Origin: Diplonema japonicum
Taxonomy: Eukaryota; Euglenozoa; Diplonemea; Diplonemida; Diplonemidae
Assembly: GCA_964019335.1 (NCBI GenBank)
Contig: OZ025656.1
Coordinates: 1 to 64,000 of the forward strand
Reading direction: 5' to 3'
DNA length: 64,000 nucleotides
Under the pieces are notes generated by a model. That model saw nothing but the letters and a program-made list of their open reading frames with translations. It was not told the DNA's origin and searched no databases. Both the position numbers and the translations under genes were made by a program. The stretch's first letter is position 1. Each line of letters starts with the position of its first letter. Shown piece by piece: positions 18,532-29,400 of this stretch.

Positions 18532-19971
18532 TCAACGAGGTTTGGAAGCTACTTGAAAGCAGTCTACATGGGTGCTTAACTGAGCAACTTCTTTTTTTGT
18601 ATGTTTTTTGGCTCTCTCCACCTTACTTTTGAATTCGTTCAATTTTATCTGGGTTCCTTCCCGATACTTTTTGAGTGTTTCGTCACTCTTGTGAAGATCT
18701 TTCTTCAACAAGGCTATGGTGCGCCGGTGCGTGTCTTTTTCGTCTCGCAGCTGAGTTACATTCCTTGTCAACATGTCTATCTCATGAAGCTTCTCTGCTG
18801 CTGTCGTATCTTGTGTGCCGCGTTCTATTTTGAGCTTCTCGATGCGCTTCCTGTAATTATCCAGTTCAACGGCGTGCAGCTCCTCCTGTGCTTTGAGTTC
18901 TTGATTCGCAGCATGCCAGCTCCTCGATGTAGCAAGATCCTCTCTCAGATTTTTATGTGCACTCCTGTACCTCTCAGCCTCATCGTCGTAGGTGTCGCTC
19001 AGCTCTTCATAAAGTTGGCGCTGTGCCTCCAACTCCACCTGCAGGCCCTCGAATGCCTGCCGTACAGCAGCCGAGTCAGCTTTCAATAGGTCCGTTTTAA
19101 TTTTGTGTGTTTCCACTTCTTTGGCGTAGTCCGCCTCAAGGTCTTTGAACAGCGCTTCATGTGTCATGAGTTCCTTCTGAACTTGGTGGTAGGCCTCTTT
19201 GTAATTAGAAAGCTCATCTGCCAGAGACGGACACGACATTTCTTCATCGCTGACGGACGGCGTGCTGCGTCTTGCGAGTGTTTCGCGCAGGCTGTTTCTC
19301 TCCACTTCCAGGCGCTGTATTGTGCGCGCCATATCACTGTTCTGAATGTAGCATTCATTCAGTCTTTTATGCAGGCTAGACACCTCCAGCTCAAGGAGGA
19401 TTTTGGCAGCAGTCAAATCTTGTAACTTATAACTTTTGTCCTCTATTTTTGCAGTACTCTTTCGGAGCTTTTCCCGCAGGCTGATATCTTCATCCAGTTG
19501 CACTTCCAGTGAACGTATTTTCTCCAACGTGAAAGCATGTTCCTGTTCCAGTGACGTGTGGCGTGCTTTAATATTCCTCACCACCGCAGCCTCGTCACGC
19601 AAATCAGATAACTGTTCTTCGAAATCTGTCGCTGCCGCTTGGTATATTGAGCCCAGGTCTTGCCATATACGCACCTGACTTTTGTAGTTACTCACCTCTT
19701 TCCGTAGGGCTTCAAGCTCCTCGTGTGGGTTGAAGTCAGCGAAGGAATGCGGCATCGTCACTTGTGTAGGACGTCTCTGTTCTTTACTGAACTGCTGGTC
19801 ATAAAGCTGCAGGTATTTCCGTTCCACGTCAGCCTTTTCCCCTTTGCATTGGTTCAGGTCCCATTCTAAGATCTCCAATTTCTCGTTTCCTTCCTTCAAG
19901 CTCTCTTGCAGTCTCAAGATTTCTTCTTCCAAGTCAGCTTGGCAGGTTAATGATGCCAACATCTCTGCCAT
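18532..19971 (-). CDS. Coiled-coil protein
   Basis: One exon, 479 residues, no intron needed. From about residue 10 to the end it is almost continuous heptad-type sequence rich in E, K, L, Q and R, broken by a short Ser/Pro stretch near 240 (RRSTPSVSDEEMSCPS). No catalytic motif is visible. It follows two HOOK-like genes in the same direction with only 77 nt between, so it may serve the same cytoskeletal complex, but co-orientation in euglenozoan clusters is weak evidence of function. It could be a myosin-tail-like, CCDC or flagellar protein; I cannot assign it to a family. Confidence 0.8.
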   Translation of the reverse strand: MAEMLASLTCQADLEEEILRLQESLKEGNEKLEILEWDLNQCKGEKADVERKYLQLYDQQFSKEQRRPTQVTMPHSFADFNPHEELEALRKEVSNYKSQVRIWQDLGSIYQAAATDFEEQLSDLRDEAAVVRNIKARHTSLEQEHAFTLEKIRSLEVQLDEDISLREKLRKSTAKIEDKSYKLQDLTAAKILLELEVSSLHKRLNECYIQNSDMARTIQRLEVERNSLRETLARRSTPSVSDEEMSCPSLADELSNYKEAYHQVQKELMTHEALFKDLEADYAKEVETHKIKTDLLKADSAAVRQAFEGLQVELEAQRQLYEELSDTYDDEAERYRSAHKNLREDLATSRSWHAANQELKAQEELHAVELDNYRKRIEKLKIERGTQDTTAAEKLHEIDMLTRNVTQLRDEKDTHRRTIALLKKDLHKSDETLKKYREGTQIKLNEFKSKVERAKKHTKKEVAQLSTHVDCFQVASKPR

Positions 19972-20037
19972 ATTAGCTGTGCTTGTGATGAGGATAAGCT
20001 ACAGGTAAACAAGCGATAAAGGAAAGAGTACATCTGG

Positions 20038-20646
20038 TCACTTCTTCATGGGTATCGGGTTTGCCTCCATGGCATGTGTCAGGCGCACGGCCATGTCGTC
20101 GAAGGCTTTCTGCTGTGCTGCCACTGTCTTGACATTTGAGGAAATGACAGCCATCTTGAAGGGGATGGTGTCCGCAGAAGCGATGCGAATGGAGGGGTGG
20201 ATTGTGAGCTGTGTGTTGTTGTACTGTGTTGATAAGCACACCTGCTTCTCCGAGCTGGCTAATGGCGTTTCTGTGCCTGATATCAAGGAGCTCTTAGATT
20301 GTAGATGTTTTATCGCCTTTCGAATTGTGTCATCGTGTTTGGTGCCTTTCAGGATTGCTCGTGTTGTTGTGAGACATTGCTTAACAAGAAAGGACCCTGT
20401 GGTTTCCAGGTCCGCCGCGAATGCATTCAACTTACCCCCGTGCTCTGCTAATAACTGTTTCCTTCTTCCTTGTAAATGCAAGGCAATGTTCTTCCCCAAC
20501 TCTTGCTCTAAAGGCAGTTCTTTTTCCGCCGCTAGTTTTTGCTGCTTTAGTTCCTCAGCCGCTTCAACACCTGGAGTCTCAACAGCAGCTATTGTCATGG
20601 CTGCTGCGGCGGCCGCGTCTACTGGGCTAGTGGCGGTTGCCGACAT
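20038..20646 (-). CDS. Conserved-looking protein of unknown function, 202 residues
   Basis: I chose the ATG at 20646 (MSATATSPVDAAAAAA) because a strong pyrimidine tract and AG (20746-20714) lie just upstream; the longer frame would translate that tract. The N terminus is Ala-rich, followed by a charged helical segment and a C-terminal part with possible beta strands (QLTIHPSIRIASADTIPFKMAVISS). There are no transmembrane helices, signal peptide or recognisable active-site motif. It is single-exon and 66 nt from the coiled-coil gene. I do not recognise the family. Confidence 0.7.
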   Translation of the reverse strand: MSATATSPVDAAAAAAMTIAAVETPGVEAAEELKQQKLAAEKELPLEQELGKNIALHLQGRRKQLLAEHGGKLNAFAADLETTGSFLVKQCLTTTRAILKGTKHDDTIRKAIKHLQSKSSLISGTETPLASSEKQVCLSTQYNNTQLTIHPSIRIASADTIPFKMAVISSNVKTVAAQQKAFDDMAVRLTHAMEANPIPMKK

Positions 20647-20713
20647 TACTGTGGTGTCTAAACTGACAAACGAGAAAACAAACACTCTGGTGCTATCGGC
20701 AAGGCGGCCTCTA

Positions 20714-20746
20714 CCTGATGCACACAAAAAGAAGAAAAAAAAAAAA
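20714..20746 (-). promoter_or_regulatory. Probable SL trans-splice acceptor
   Basis: On the minus strand a T12-CTTCTTTTT pyrimidine tract is followed by GTGTGCATCAG and then leader sequence reaching the ATG at 20646 after about 70 nt. This is the classic layout of a euglenozoan trans-splice site. It is the clearest one in the window. Confidence 0.6.
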
Positions 20747-20954
20747 CGTTCATATATTACGAACACTAACAACTCAGATCACAGGTGCCAGCAGTGCTTG
20801 AGAGAATTGTCTCAACAACGAAGGCAGCTATGCATTGAAGCCATTGAAGCGTTATTTTTCGTTTTGTGTAGATATGTCAACCAAGCAGCGTAGCAACAAC
20901 GTAGAGACAGCTGTATCCTTCTACAAGTTTGAACGTTAACAATGGTTCACCTTC

Positions 20955-22858
20955 TTAATTGTTGAGTTCCGTGCAGAATTGCTGTGTTTCTTTATACGTT
21001 GCTTGCTTGCATACCATCAACTCGAGCTTCAAGGTCTCCAGGGATTTATCGCATGTCCTAGGCGGTGTGGGCGGCTTGGGCGCGTTTACAGCCGCAGACA
21101 GCGCACGAGGGACCTTCGCAGATGTCCTTTTCGTCAGATTCTCGTACACGGCGGTCACGTCATAGGTGCCAAGCGAAGGCGCTGTCTTCCCGTCGAGACC
21201 CTGAAGCGTGTGAACTGTAGTAGTGAGCATACCTCCTTCACTGCGTCTGGGAACTTGGCGAAGCTGGCGGTCGACGCTAACAAAATCGGGATCACGTCTG
21301 TTTTTTTCTTGTAGTCATTCATAACCTTGTAGGCCACTGCCGTATGGGTATCCAAGAGATAACTGTTGCCTTCCTGCACAGCTTTGATTGTCGCCAGGCA
21401 TTCTGCCTCTGTACAGAAACCCGCAGTGAAGTCCTCCTGCAACTTTGCAAATAACTCTTGAGGCAGCTCAAAGAAGCCCTTGCTGTCCAGATCAGCCATG
21501 AGGCCCTTCACAACCTCCGTATCCCCGTCACAGAGGAGGAACAAGAAGCGCTCTACGTTGGAAGACTTGAGGATGTCAATGCTAGGCGAAGCCGTGAGCT
21601 TGAGCCCACGCGACCTTGTGTCGTACACGCCAGTGGTGATGAAGTCAGTCAGGACGTTGTTTTCGTTCGATGCGCACACAAACCTCCTGACAGGTAAGCC
21701 TGCGGCTTTCGCGAAGTAAGCGCTGAGGATGTTCCCGAAGTTACCTGTGGGCACCACTACATCCACTTTGTCACCCACTTTGATGACCTTCTTGCCTAGC
21801 AGTTGGCAGTACCCGTAAATGTAGTATACGATTTGCGGCAAGAGCCTTCCCCAGTTGATGGAGTTTGCCGATGACAGCACAGAGTTGGCCCCCTTAAGCA
21901 GAGTTGCTTTGTATTCGCCGTCATTGAAGATCTGTTTCACTGAAGTCTGGCAGAAGTCGAAGTCGGCATCAACACCGAGCACACGGACGTTGCCACCTTC
22001 GCATGCCAGCATCTGCGCCTTCTGCACTGCACTCACACCGTCCTTCGGGTACAGCACCATGACAGCAATGCCCTGCTCTTGCATGAAGCCACTAATTGCT
22101 GCAACACCAGTGTCGCCACTCGTTGCTGCCAGAATTACATACTGTGACTTTTCATTGGTCACAGATTTGGTAAAGAACTTGGGGAACAGCTGCAGCGCGA
22201 AGTCTTTGAAGGCTGCAGTAGGTCCATGGAAGAGCTCCAGAACGTGGACGTTGTCCTCAACATTCGTGATAGGGCACACACTGGAGGCTTCCCACCGCTC
22301 AGGGGAATAGGCCTTGGCAATAAGTTCCTTGAGCTCTTGTGGGCTGATTGTCAGTCCCGGTGAATATTGGATGAATGACTCGAGAACATGTTGTGCTGTA
22401 TTTACGTAAGAGAGGCCAGAGAGGTACTCAAAGTCCGACGAAGTGAAGGAAGGGATTGACTGCGGCATGAATAGGCCACCGTCGGCGGCGATACCCTTGC
22501 GCACCACCGAAAGGAAGTCATGCCCTTCGCCACCAGCACCCCGCGTCGATCTGAACCATCTTGAGAATGATAACCTCTTTGCTACTCTGTCTTCGACTGA
22601 CGCATCCCCCTCGCCTTCCCATCTCATCACTTTCACGTCGTAGGTCTGTTCGTATGTAACATTTACTTCGCAGCCGGCTACATAGACAACAGGACCCCCG
22701 TACTCTTTCAGGGTCGTCAGATCAATTTCTCCTTCCACCTCCACAACAGCGTCTGCCAATCCCTTCTTCACAGCAGTGTGCTTGACGTACTGCTTACCTA
22801 ATTTCTTCGCAAGGCCCTCGGCCACTTTCGTGTATCCTACAAGAAATACGTTCGTCAT
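20955..22858 (-). CDS. Threonine synthase (PLP-dependent), with extended N and C termini
   Basis: Three exons (22858-21233, 21200-21015, 20981-20955) with introns of 32 and 33 nt give 612 residues. It converts O-phosphohomoserine to threonine. The core begins near residue 104 (FRSTRG, then FLSVVRKGIAADGGLFMPQ). The PLP lysine is K218 in HGPTAAFKDFALQL, SGDTGVAAISG forms part of the cofactor site, and PTGNFGNILSAYFAK follows. About 100 residues precede the usual start and contain no motif I know. After the core, roughly 75 residues add a Pro-rich stretch (KPPTPPRTCDK) and a short helix. The second intron is 33 nt without an in-frame stop, so retention would insert 11 residues rather than break the frame. 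Confidence 0.93.
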
Positions 22859-22946
22859 TACTTAACTTACCTATATGTTGGATTCACGTTTGAAGCAATT
22901 GTGAGTCATAAACGGAACCAAAGACGAGAGAAAAAAAGGTTCGTAG

Positions 22947-23888
22947 CTAATCTAATCTGCTGTATGCGCCGCACCAGAAGTCTATAGATGCGACTTCCTC
23001 ATGAGAGATGCCCAGCTGTTCCAGAACATGCTTTGTATGGCACGTTCGTGGTTGTGGCAGATCAAGGTAGTTCTCTATGGTACGGGTCTCGACATGGCCC
23101 GTTTTATAGTGTATGTGCACGTCTCGTGTGGCCCTCGGTTGGGAACCTTCGGAAGATAGTGAATAGCTACCGCTGGGGGTCTTCTTGAGAATCCATATCT
23201 CGCAGTTGTTAGGGTTGTAAACAGTGTGGAATGTATCGGGTGACCACGCCATCTCAGCAGAGAGCAGCAAACGCATGGTAAGGCCGTGCGAAACAACTAG
23301 CACGTTATCAACTTTCGGTCTCGTTGGCCGCTTGTTAATGTTCTTAATAGCTACAAGCACAGAAGCTGCCCTATCATATACGTCTGCCCCGCTCTCCCCT
23401 TCGGGGAACCTGTACCAAAACCTCCCAACCTTTGTCTGTATTTCGCGGTATTTTTTCATTGTATCTGCTGCTTGTGTGTTGCCAAATTCCTGCTCCCGCA
23501 CGCGAGGGTCGATCCTAGTCTCTATGACCTGCTCCGGGAGCTCTTTGTGGATATTACGCATTGTCATGTTTGTTCTCCAGAACGGTGATATCACTGCAAC
23601 AAGTTTCTGGTCCTTCACGATTTTTTTGATGGTTTTCCCTGCTTCGCGTGCTTGCTGGCAGCCCCTTTCTGTCAGCTCTATCATGTTGTCGGGTTTCGAG
23701 CTCCACACAGCAGGGTTCACATTAGCCTCGCTTTCGCCATGCCTCAGCAATATGATCCTTTCGGGCATATCGCGGATCTCTGCTTGGAGGAGCTGTGCCT
23801 TCAGCATGTCTTGCAGCGGATTTTTGCAACACCATAGAGCACCAAGTGTGGTGGTTGCACCCAACAAAAAGCCACTTGAAGCATCCAT
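22947..23888 (-). CDS. Histidine-phosphatase (phosphoglycerate-mutase-like) protein with N-terminal membrane anchor
   Basis: One exon, 313 residues. The branch-1 histidine phosphatase signature LLRHGESEAN lies near residue 47, with a later VVSHGLTMRLLL giving the second catalytic His. The FWRTNMT and REQEFGN segments and the general architecture resemble the fungal DET1-like and plant PGM-like subgroup rather than glycolytic phosphoglycerate mutase. A hydrophobic stretch at about 5-20 (GFLLGATTTLGALWCC) suggests a membrane anchor or targeting signal. The substrate is unknown. The gene is 88 nt from threonine synthase and 56 nt from the WWE gene. Confidence 0.88.
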   Translation of the reverse strand: MDASSGFLLGATTTLGALWCCKNPLQDMLKAQLLQAEIRDMPERIILLRHGESEANVNPAVWSSKPDNMIELTERGCQQAREAGKTIKKIVKDQKLVAVISPFWRTNMTMRNIHKELPEQVIETRIDPRVREQEFGNTQAADTMKKYREIQTKVGRFWYRFPEGESGADVYDRAASVLVAIKNINKRPTRPKVDNVLVVSHGLTMRLLLSAEMAWSPDTFHTVYNPNNCEIWILKKTPSGSYSLSSEGSQPRATRDVHIHYKTGHVETRTIENYLDLPQPRTCHTKHVLEQLGISHEEVASIDFWCGAYSRLD

Positions 23889-23944
23889 AGCTTGCGTCCT
23901 TTAGTGATGTGGTCAAGGGAGGCAAAGCAGCTGCGTTACTAATT

Positions 23945-25774
23945 TTAGTACAAGAATGTCTTACAGAGCGGCACGTGCTTTGAAGCACGTGGTTTCATGC
24001 CATGCAGAGTGGCTTGTACTGGGGCAATCCTTATAAAATGCGGTTTTTCTTCCTCAGGGGGTAGAGGAGCACCAACCCACATCCAGTGGGAGGATTCATG
24101 GGTTGGTTGATCAGGGCAATATTTGCATTTGTGCGACAAGTGGCCCACTTGTGCTTCGGGATGAGCTAGTCTGCGTCGCCCGTCTGTAAAGACAGGTCGC
24201 CGCAGTCCCATCTTAACGTTGAACAAAGGGTCATTCTTTCGCTTATCCTGCACCTCCATCATCATTAAGTAGCGTTCAGTAAAAGGTGCCATGGAGTACT
24301 CAGAGACAGGGTCGCCGTCTTCCACTCGCTGGCGGATGATCTTCTCGTGCAATTTCCTCTTTGTTTCTAACATGGCTTCCCATTCGGCCTTCCGCCGACA
24401 CACCTCGTGGTACTTCGCGTCCCGTTTGCTGATATGCTTGCGATGTTCTTTTTCAATAGTCCAGAAAATCAGTCGTATGGAACTCTCGCGATACTGAAGC
24501 TCGCTTTTAGCGATACAGTGTGCATGCAAGAGGCGGTCTCGTTCCAAAGTACACCGGCAATCATATTCGCATCTGTCCATCTTGGATCGCATGCTTTTCT
24601 CGCCATTCTCGAACCATAGTCTGTCCAGCTTGTGCTCAAACTTAATATTCTCGCTCAACAGTAACTTCTTCTTCATCTTAACAGGCACAGCTTTTGAGAG
24701 TTGTCCACTGTAGTCATGAACCAGGTCCCGTATCCTTTGCCAGTAGAACCTTGATGCTACATATGTTTGTGTGGGCATCAACCATATCCTGCGAATTGCA
24801 CAAGTCACTTTCTGCACTTCAAGTGAGTTGATTTCCACACTCATGTCCGTGAAGTTATAAGCACCTACACCACTGGATGTCATCACGAACGACGTGCCCC
24901 CCTTCCCCTTCCGTGATGCCCGCTCTATGCTCTGTGTCTCTTCTTCGTCGTACGACACCCACGTGTTATTTTCTTCGTATTGCCACAGAAGACATCCCTT
25001 TTCAACAGAGAAAGGCGAGGAGATCGCTTCGCTACATTGTAGATTCGCTGGTGGCGGTCGCAAGTACATCAATAAGGCATGCACCTTCCACCTCAAGATT
25101 GCTGTCTCAACTGTATAATTACGAGATGATGAATCGTTGTGTTTAAGTCCGTCGAGGATGCGTCCATCAGCGGACTGGACGGGGCGTGTCATGATTATTT
25201 TGTAAACGGGGTCCAACACATCATCCGGGATCGAGACGCCACCTGCCTCCAGACGCTGTTGGATCAGTAGGTTCTCATGGCTGACAACCGAGTAGTTGTT
25301 GTCGATGGCATGTTCCCAGATCTTGAAGAGTGCATATGAAAAAGACTGCGGTGCCCGATCGTTTATTTCGCTGTTGCCTTTCCCTCCTGCTTCGTTTTCA
25401 GCTAGCTCATCTTCCTGTCCTGTCACCCACTCTAGCATGGCACTTCCCCGCATGGTCGCAACGTCGGGGAAGTCCTGTGTGTTCGAGTCGAAGGTCACGA
25501 CTATCTGCACCTGTCTGTCACGCTTGCCAACTTTGTCTACTATCGCTGAGATCTCTTCCTTCAGCTGAGACTGCCTGCGTTTGCCACCTTGTGCCCTTTT
25601 CCCTCTTTGTTGCGGTGCATCGTGTACGGTAGATCCTTCTCCTTCCTTCTTGAAAGTGTTCAAGACTCCTAAGTCGCTTTGGCCTACATTGCCAAAGTTC
25701 AAGGCACGCACCGCTTGCTGCATCTGCGACAGCACATCGCCAGGAGTCCATTCCTTGTCATCTGGCTGACTCAT
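23945..25774 (-). CDS. WWE-domain protein
   Basis: One exon, 609 residues. Around residues 270-345 the pattern LWQYEENNTWVSYDEEETQSIE … YNFTDMSVEINSLEVQKVTCAIRRI fits a WWE domain, which in other eukaryotes binds iso-ADP-ribose/poly(ADP-ribose) and occurs in PARPs and ubiquitin ligases. The N-terminal third is polar with a basic patch. After the WWE domain there is a Lys/Arg/Glu-rich helical region (about 380-500), and near the C terminus a Cys/His cluster, HKCKYCPDQPTHESSH, that could bind zinc. No RING, HECT or PARP catalytic motif is visible. I infer a role in ADP-ribose-dependent nuclear signalling. Confidence 0.75.
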   Translation of the reverse strand: MSQPDDKEWTPGDVLSQMQQAVRALNFGNVGQSDLGVLNTFKKEGEGSTVHDAPQQRGKRAQGGKRRQSQLKEEISAIVDKVGKRDRQVQIVVTFDSNTQDFPDVATMRGSAMLEWVTGQEDELAENEAGGKGNSEINDRAPQSFSYALFKIWEHAIDNNYSVVSHENLLIQQRLEAGGVSIPDDVLDPVYKIIMTRPVQSADGRILDGLKHNDSSSRNYTVETAILRWKVHALLMYLRPPPANLQCSEAISSPFSVEKGCLLWQYEENNTWVSYDEEETQSIERASRKGKGGTSFVMTSSGVGAYNFTDMSVEINSLEVQKVTCAIRRIWLMPTQTYVASRFYWQRIRDLVHDYSGQLSKAVPVKMKKKLLLSENIKFEHKLDRLWFENGEKSMRSKMDRCEYDCRCTLERDRLLHAHCIAKSELQYRESSIRLIFWTIEKEHRKHISKRDAKYHEVCRRKAEWEAMLETKRKLHEKIIRQRVEDGDPVSEYSMAPFTERYLMMMEVQDKRKNDPLFNVKMGLRRPVFTDGRRRLAHPEAQVGHLSHKCKYCPDQPTHESSHWMWVGAPLPPEEEKPHFIRIAPVQATLHGMKPRASKHVPLCKTFLY

Positions 25775-26455
25775 CTGCGTTTGTGAGACGGTTAAGAATT
25801 AAAGAGGCAAAAATTAAAGGGGGGGGCAAAAAAGGAGAATGTTCACAGCGTTCCTTCAGTAGCGAAAGAGTGAAAAATAGAGAAAATCGAGAACTGCAGT
25901 ACTAAACGTACGTTGTTAACGTGTTCACTGGTGGGAGGAGACTAATGGGGACTGCACACAGAGAAAATAATAAGCAAAGGAAAGGGAACAAGGGGGGGGG
26001 GAAGGAGACAGCAAAGGGTCGCTTGACACTTCACTTTATTCTCATTAACAGCCTAACTACATAAAAGTGCTGATCTCGCAAAGGGAAGAATGGTGTATGA
26101 AGCGCGTGTTACAAGATGTATGGCGCTTGGTGGCAGCGGCATGTGAGCTATGATTACCCTAGCCACGAACAGACATGTTGTTGCAGATTGTTTTTTTTTT
26201 TTTTTTTTTTTTCTTTTTTTTTTCTTCTCGTTGTTTTATACTGATCTTATCATACGTTGAATAAACAATGGGAGGGTGGAGGAAGGGAGAGATAGAAACA
26301 CCCCACAGACAGTGGGGTGACGTGGCGTACTCTACGTAGAAGCACTGTAAGTCTCGCTTTCGCGTTTCTTTTGCAAGCTTGAGATAGGGAAGAAAACATC
26401 ATTTAAAAAAAAAAAGACAGAAATAAGAAGAAAAGCAAGGCATCATTCATAAAGA
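25775..26455. other. Intergenic region upstream of the WWE gene
   Basis: 681 nt without a supported gene. It should contain the 3' UTR of the giant gene and the 5' region of the WWE gene. A T22 run at 26191-26212 followed by more T/C (to about 26228) lies on the plus strand, which would be A/G-rich in the transcript. A G9 run lies near 25993. Confidence 0.6.
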
Positions 26456-29400
26456 TCACAGCATGTCTTCTATGCCGTCCATCGGATTCTCTTTTTGTAT
26501 CTTCACCCTGTCGTCCATATTCTGCATTTCTTGACCGTCTCCGACAAAGTCGGGGTCCAGAAGACGGGCATCGAGCTCGTAGTCCTGTTGTGGTGTTATT
26601 GGCTGCCTTCTTTTTCACTTAATACCTGGAATTGCATGTTGTTCTTCAACTCGTCGAGTTCGCCCTTGGCCTGTCGCAGCTTTCTGTACATGAACAGGAT
26701 GATCAAAAGGAGACACGGAAGCGGCAGGAGCAAGATCCACCAGTACTTAAAGCCACCATCCGACTGGTTGATGACAACCGACGTAGGGGTAGCATTATGA
26801 ACAGCCCCGGGAATAGGAACTTCTATGAAAAATGAATCGCCGCCTTCCGCACGTGGGATTTTCTTGTACGTCTGCCCGCCATCGAGGGAGAGGCACACGT
26901 AGTGGTCCTCCTTGCCAACCCCGATGTCTGTAACCTCGAACATGGAATCTGCTGTGGGGCGCCCGTTACCCCCTGTGGCAAACGCAGGGTTCAAATGGTC
27001 GCAGCCATCAGGGCTGCCCGTAACGGCTATGTACGGGTTCTCTGGCGGGCAGACCATGTCGAGGGTCACGTTGAACGGCAGGCCTTCCACGGCATTGTTC
27101 CCGTCCACCTCTATCGTGAAGGCTGCCGAGGGAGACCTCAGTGGCAAAGAGAAAAAGTTGCCACTACCATCCATCAGATTGACTGCCGAAGGGTTATCAA
27201 GCGGGTTGTGCACGTAGCATAGATAGACCTTATCCAGGGCCTGCTTAGGGTAGAAAGTGAAAACCCCGTCACCGTCAGCGGGTGACGTCTCACAGAAGAT
27301 GTCTGTCTCGGATAGGGGCTGCTTGCACCAGACCTGCGTTTGTTTTATTTTGTTTCGTAATTCTCATACCTTCGTCGGATTAGCACACGGCGTTGAAGAC
27401 AATAGTTTGATCCCTACACCAGTACCACGGGTCACGATCTCCAGAGGCTGGTTGGCGGACGGGTGTGCTTGTGGCATGAAGCCCTTGCTCTGGACAATCT
27501 CAAAGGTAGTGTCACCAGAGCTAGGGAAACGTAGCTCTTCATAAACAACACCGTCTGTCGAGTAGCACACCTTGACGAAGCCTGATTCTTGCGGCAGCAC
27601 CACAAGCTCACGGAGTGCAATCATCGTGCCGGTGCCCATTACCGTTTGATCTCCACACGCAGCACTACTGGGGGATAGCATTACCTTTGATGAACCAGAG
27701 AAAGCCCCACCAACGAGGTGCAGGTTGAAGGCTTCTCCGTCAACTGGTTGGCTGTTAACCCCAGAGCTCACACTCACCGCTGGCACACCTGTATCAGCCT
27801 TTGCCACGAACCACGCGTTGAAGAGGCCTCGTAGGGAGCGTCTTTCGAGAAGCTGATAACTCTTAGTGCCTATCACGGCAGCGCACACGTACACCGCACC
27901 GCTGTACTTCTGGATTTTCATGTTCTCAACCGCATGGGCCACAGTAAGCGTGACCTGGGTTCCAGGCAGGGCAACAGGGCTAGTGCACGATGGTATCGAC
28001 GTCACCACCACGTTGTACTCCTCGTCAGAATGAAGAGCCAATTCCATGCCAAACGGCTGTCCACTGACCACAGTGCCTCTCGTCTTCACTGTGTAGTATG
28101 AGGCAGGTGTTACTACCTCGGGTAAGAACCCTGCCTGTGGTGACCCGTCTGAGGGTGAAACTGTTTTGAAGCCCGACGCTGTGTTTTCCTTTAAACACAC
28201 AAATACCTGCTGCGAACCCTGAGGCACAGACATTGCCACAATTGTGCGCACTTCACCCTGGAACCAAGTGTCTGTTGTCCCGGTTAAAGCAGTGTTGCAT
28301 GTGCTATCACTCGAGAAGGCCAACTGTGACCCTTCTGGAATAGACCCGTAGAGAGCTACATTAACTGACAATCCTGCTTTAGCAGGTGACAGCAGTGCAT
28401 ATGTGATATCAGGTGCATAAAGAGAAGCACTGTCCATTTGGAAAGTTGGACCAGTCCCGTCAGCATTAGCAACCCCCTGTCCGTGCCCGTCGCAAACCGT
28501 GATGGTCCCTATGGCATTTATTGTTATTTGTTGCGGTCCGACCACTGCTACATGTGAGAGCACGCTGGAATCAGAGCAATCGCCTGACAGTGTAAAAGCG
28601 AATAGCTCCGCGCCTTGCGGGACAGCACCATTCACGGTGAACGTGAATGGCGACCCCACTTGGGGCTTATCGACACTGAATGAAGGAACTGCACTGTCGA
28701 GTGAAGAAAACCAAGGGATCAGCGAAGTCTCTTTCTCAAGCAGGGCCCAACCGCTGCCGCCGTTGTAGCACACGTACATAGGACGCCCGTTCTCAATAGT
28801 GACGGTGGCCTTCCCGCCTAGCAGCGTGACTTGGGACGACCCCTTGGCTACATAGGTGGTGATCTCGTTCTCCCAGCACCCCTTCGGGTCGGTCAATATA
28901 ACAATATCACCCGCAGCATCGACCGACAACTCGACAGTGTTGGAAACAGGCCCGACAAAGCTGTAAACTGGTGGGCCAGCAACAACTGGTAATACGGTCA
29001 GAGTACTGCTACCACCTGTCGTACGTTCAGCCACGGCGCCATTAACGCATATTGTCAACACAAGACTCTGCTTCTGCACTGCCTCGGTGAAAACAAATCC
29101 TGTAGCAGAATTATACAGTACCCCCACGACACCGCTGCACGTTGATGCTTCTGTCTTTGCAATCGTCGCACCCTGAGTGTTCCCACTCAGCTTCACAGTG
29201 ATTGGGCTTCCAAACACAGAGGTGCTTGCCATATACCACCGCGGTGCCTGTGCTGCTTTAATGACGAAAGTTCCTGTGCTTCCTATTGCGCTTGCAACTC
29301 TATTGTTGAGGTCTCCATCAATGCACAATGAAGCGGTTACGTCAGCACTGCTGAACTGCGCTTGTAATGTGACTTTGTTGCTTGCGAGCACCATTGCATC

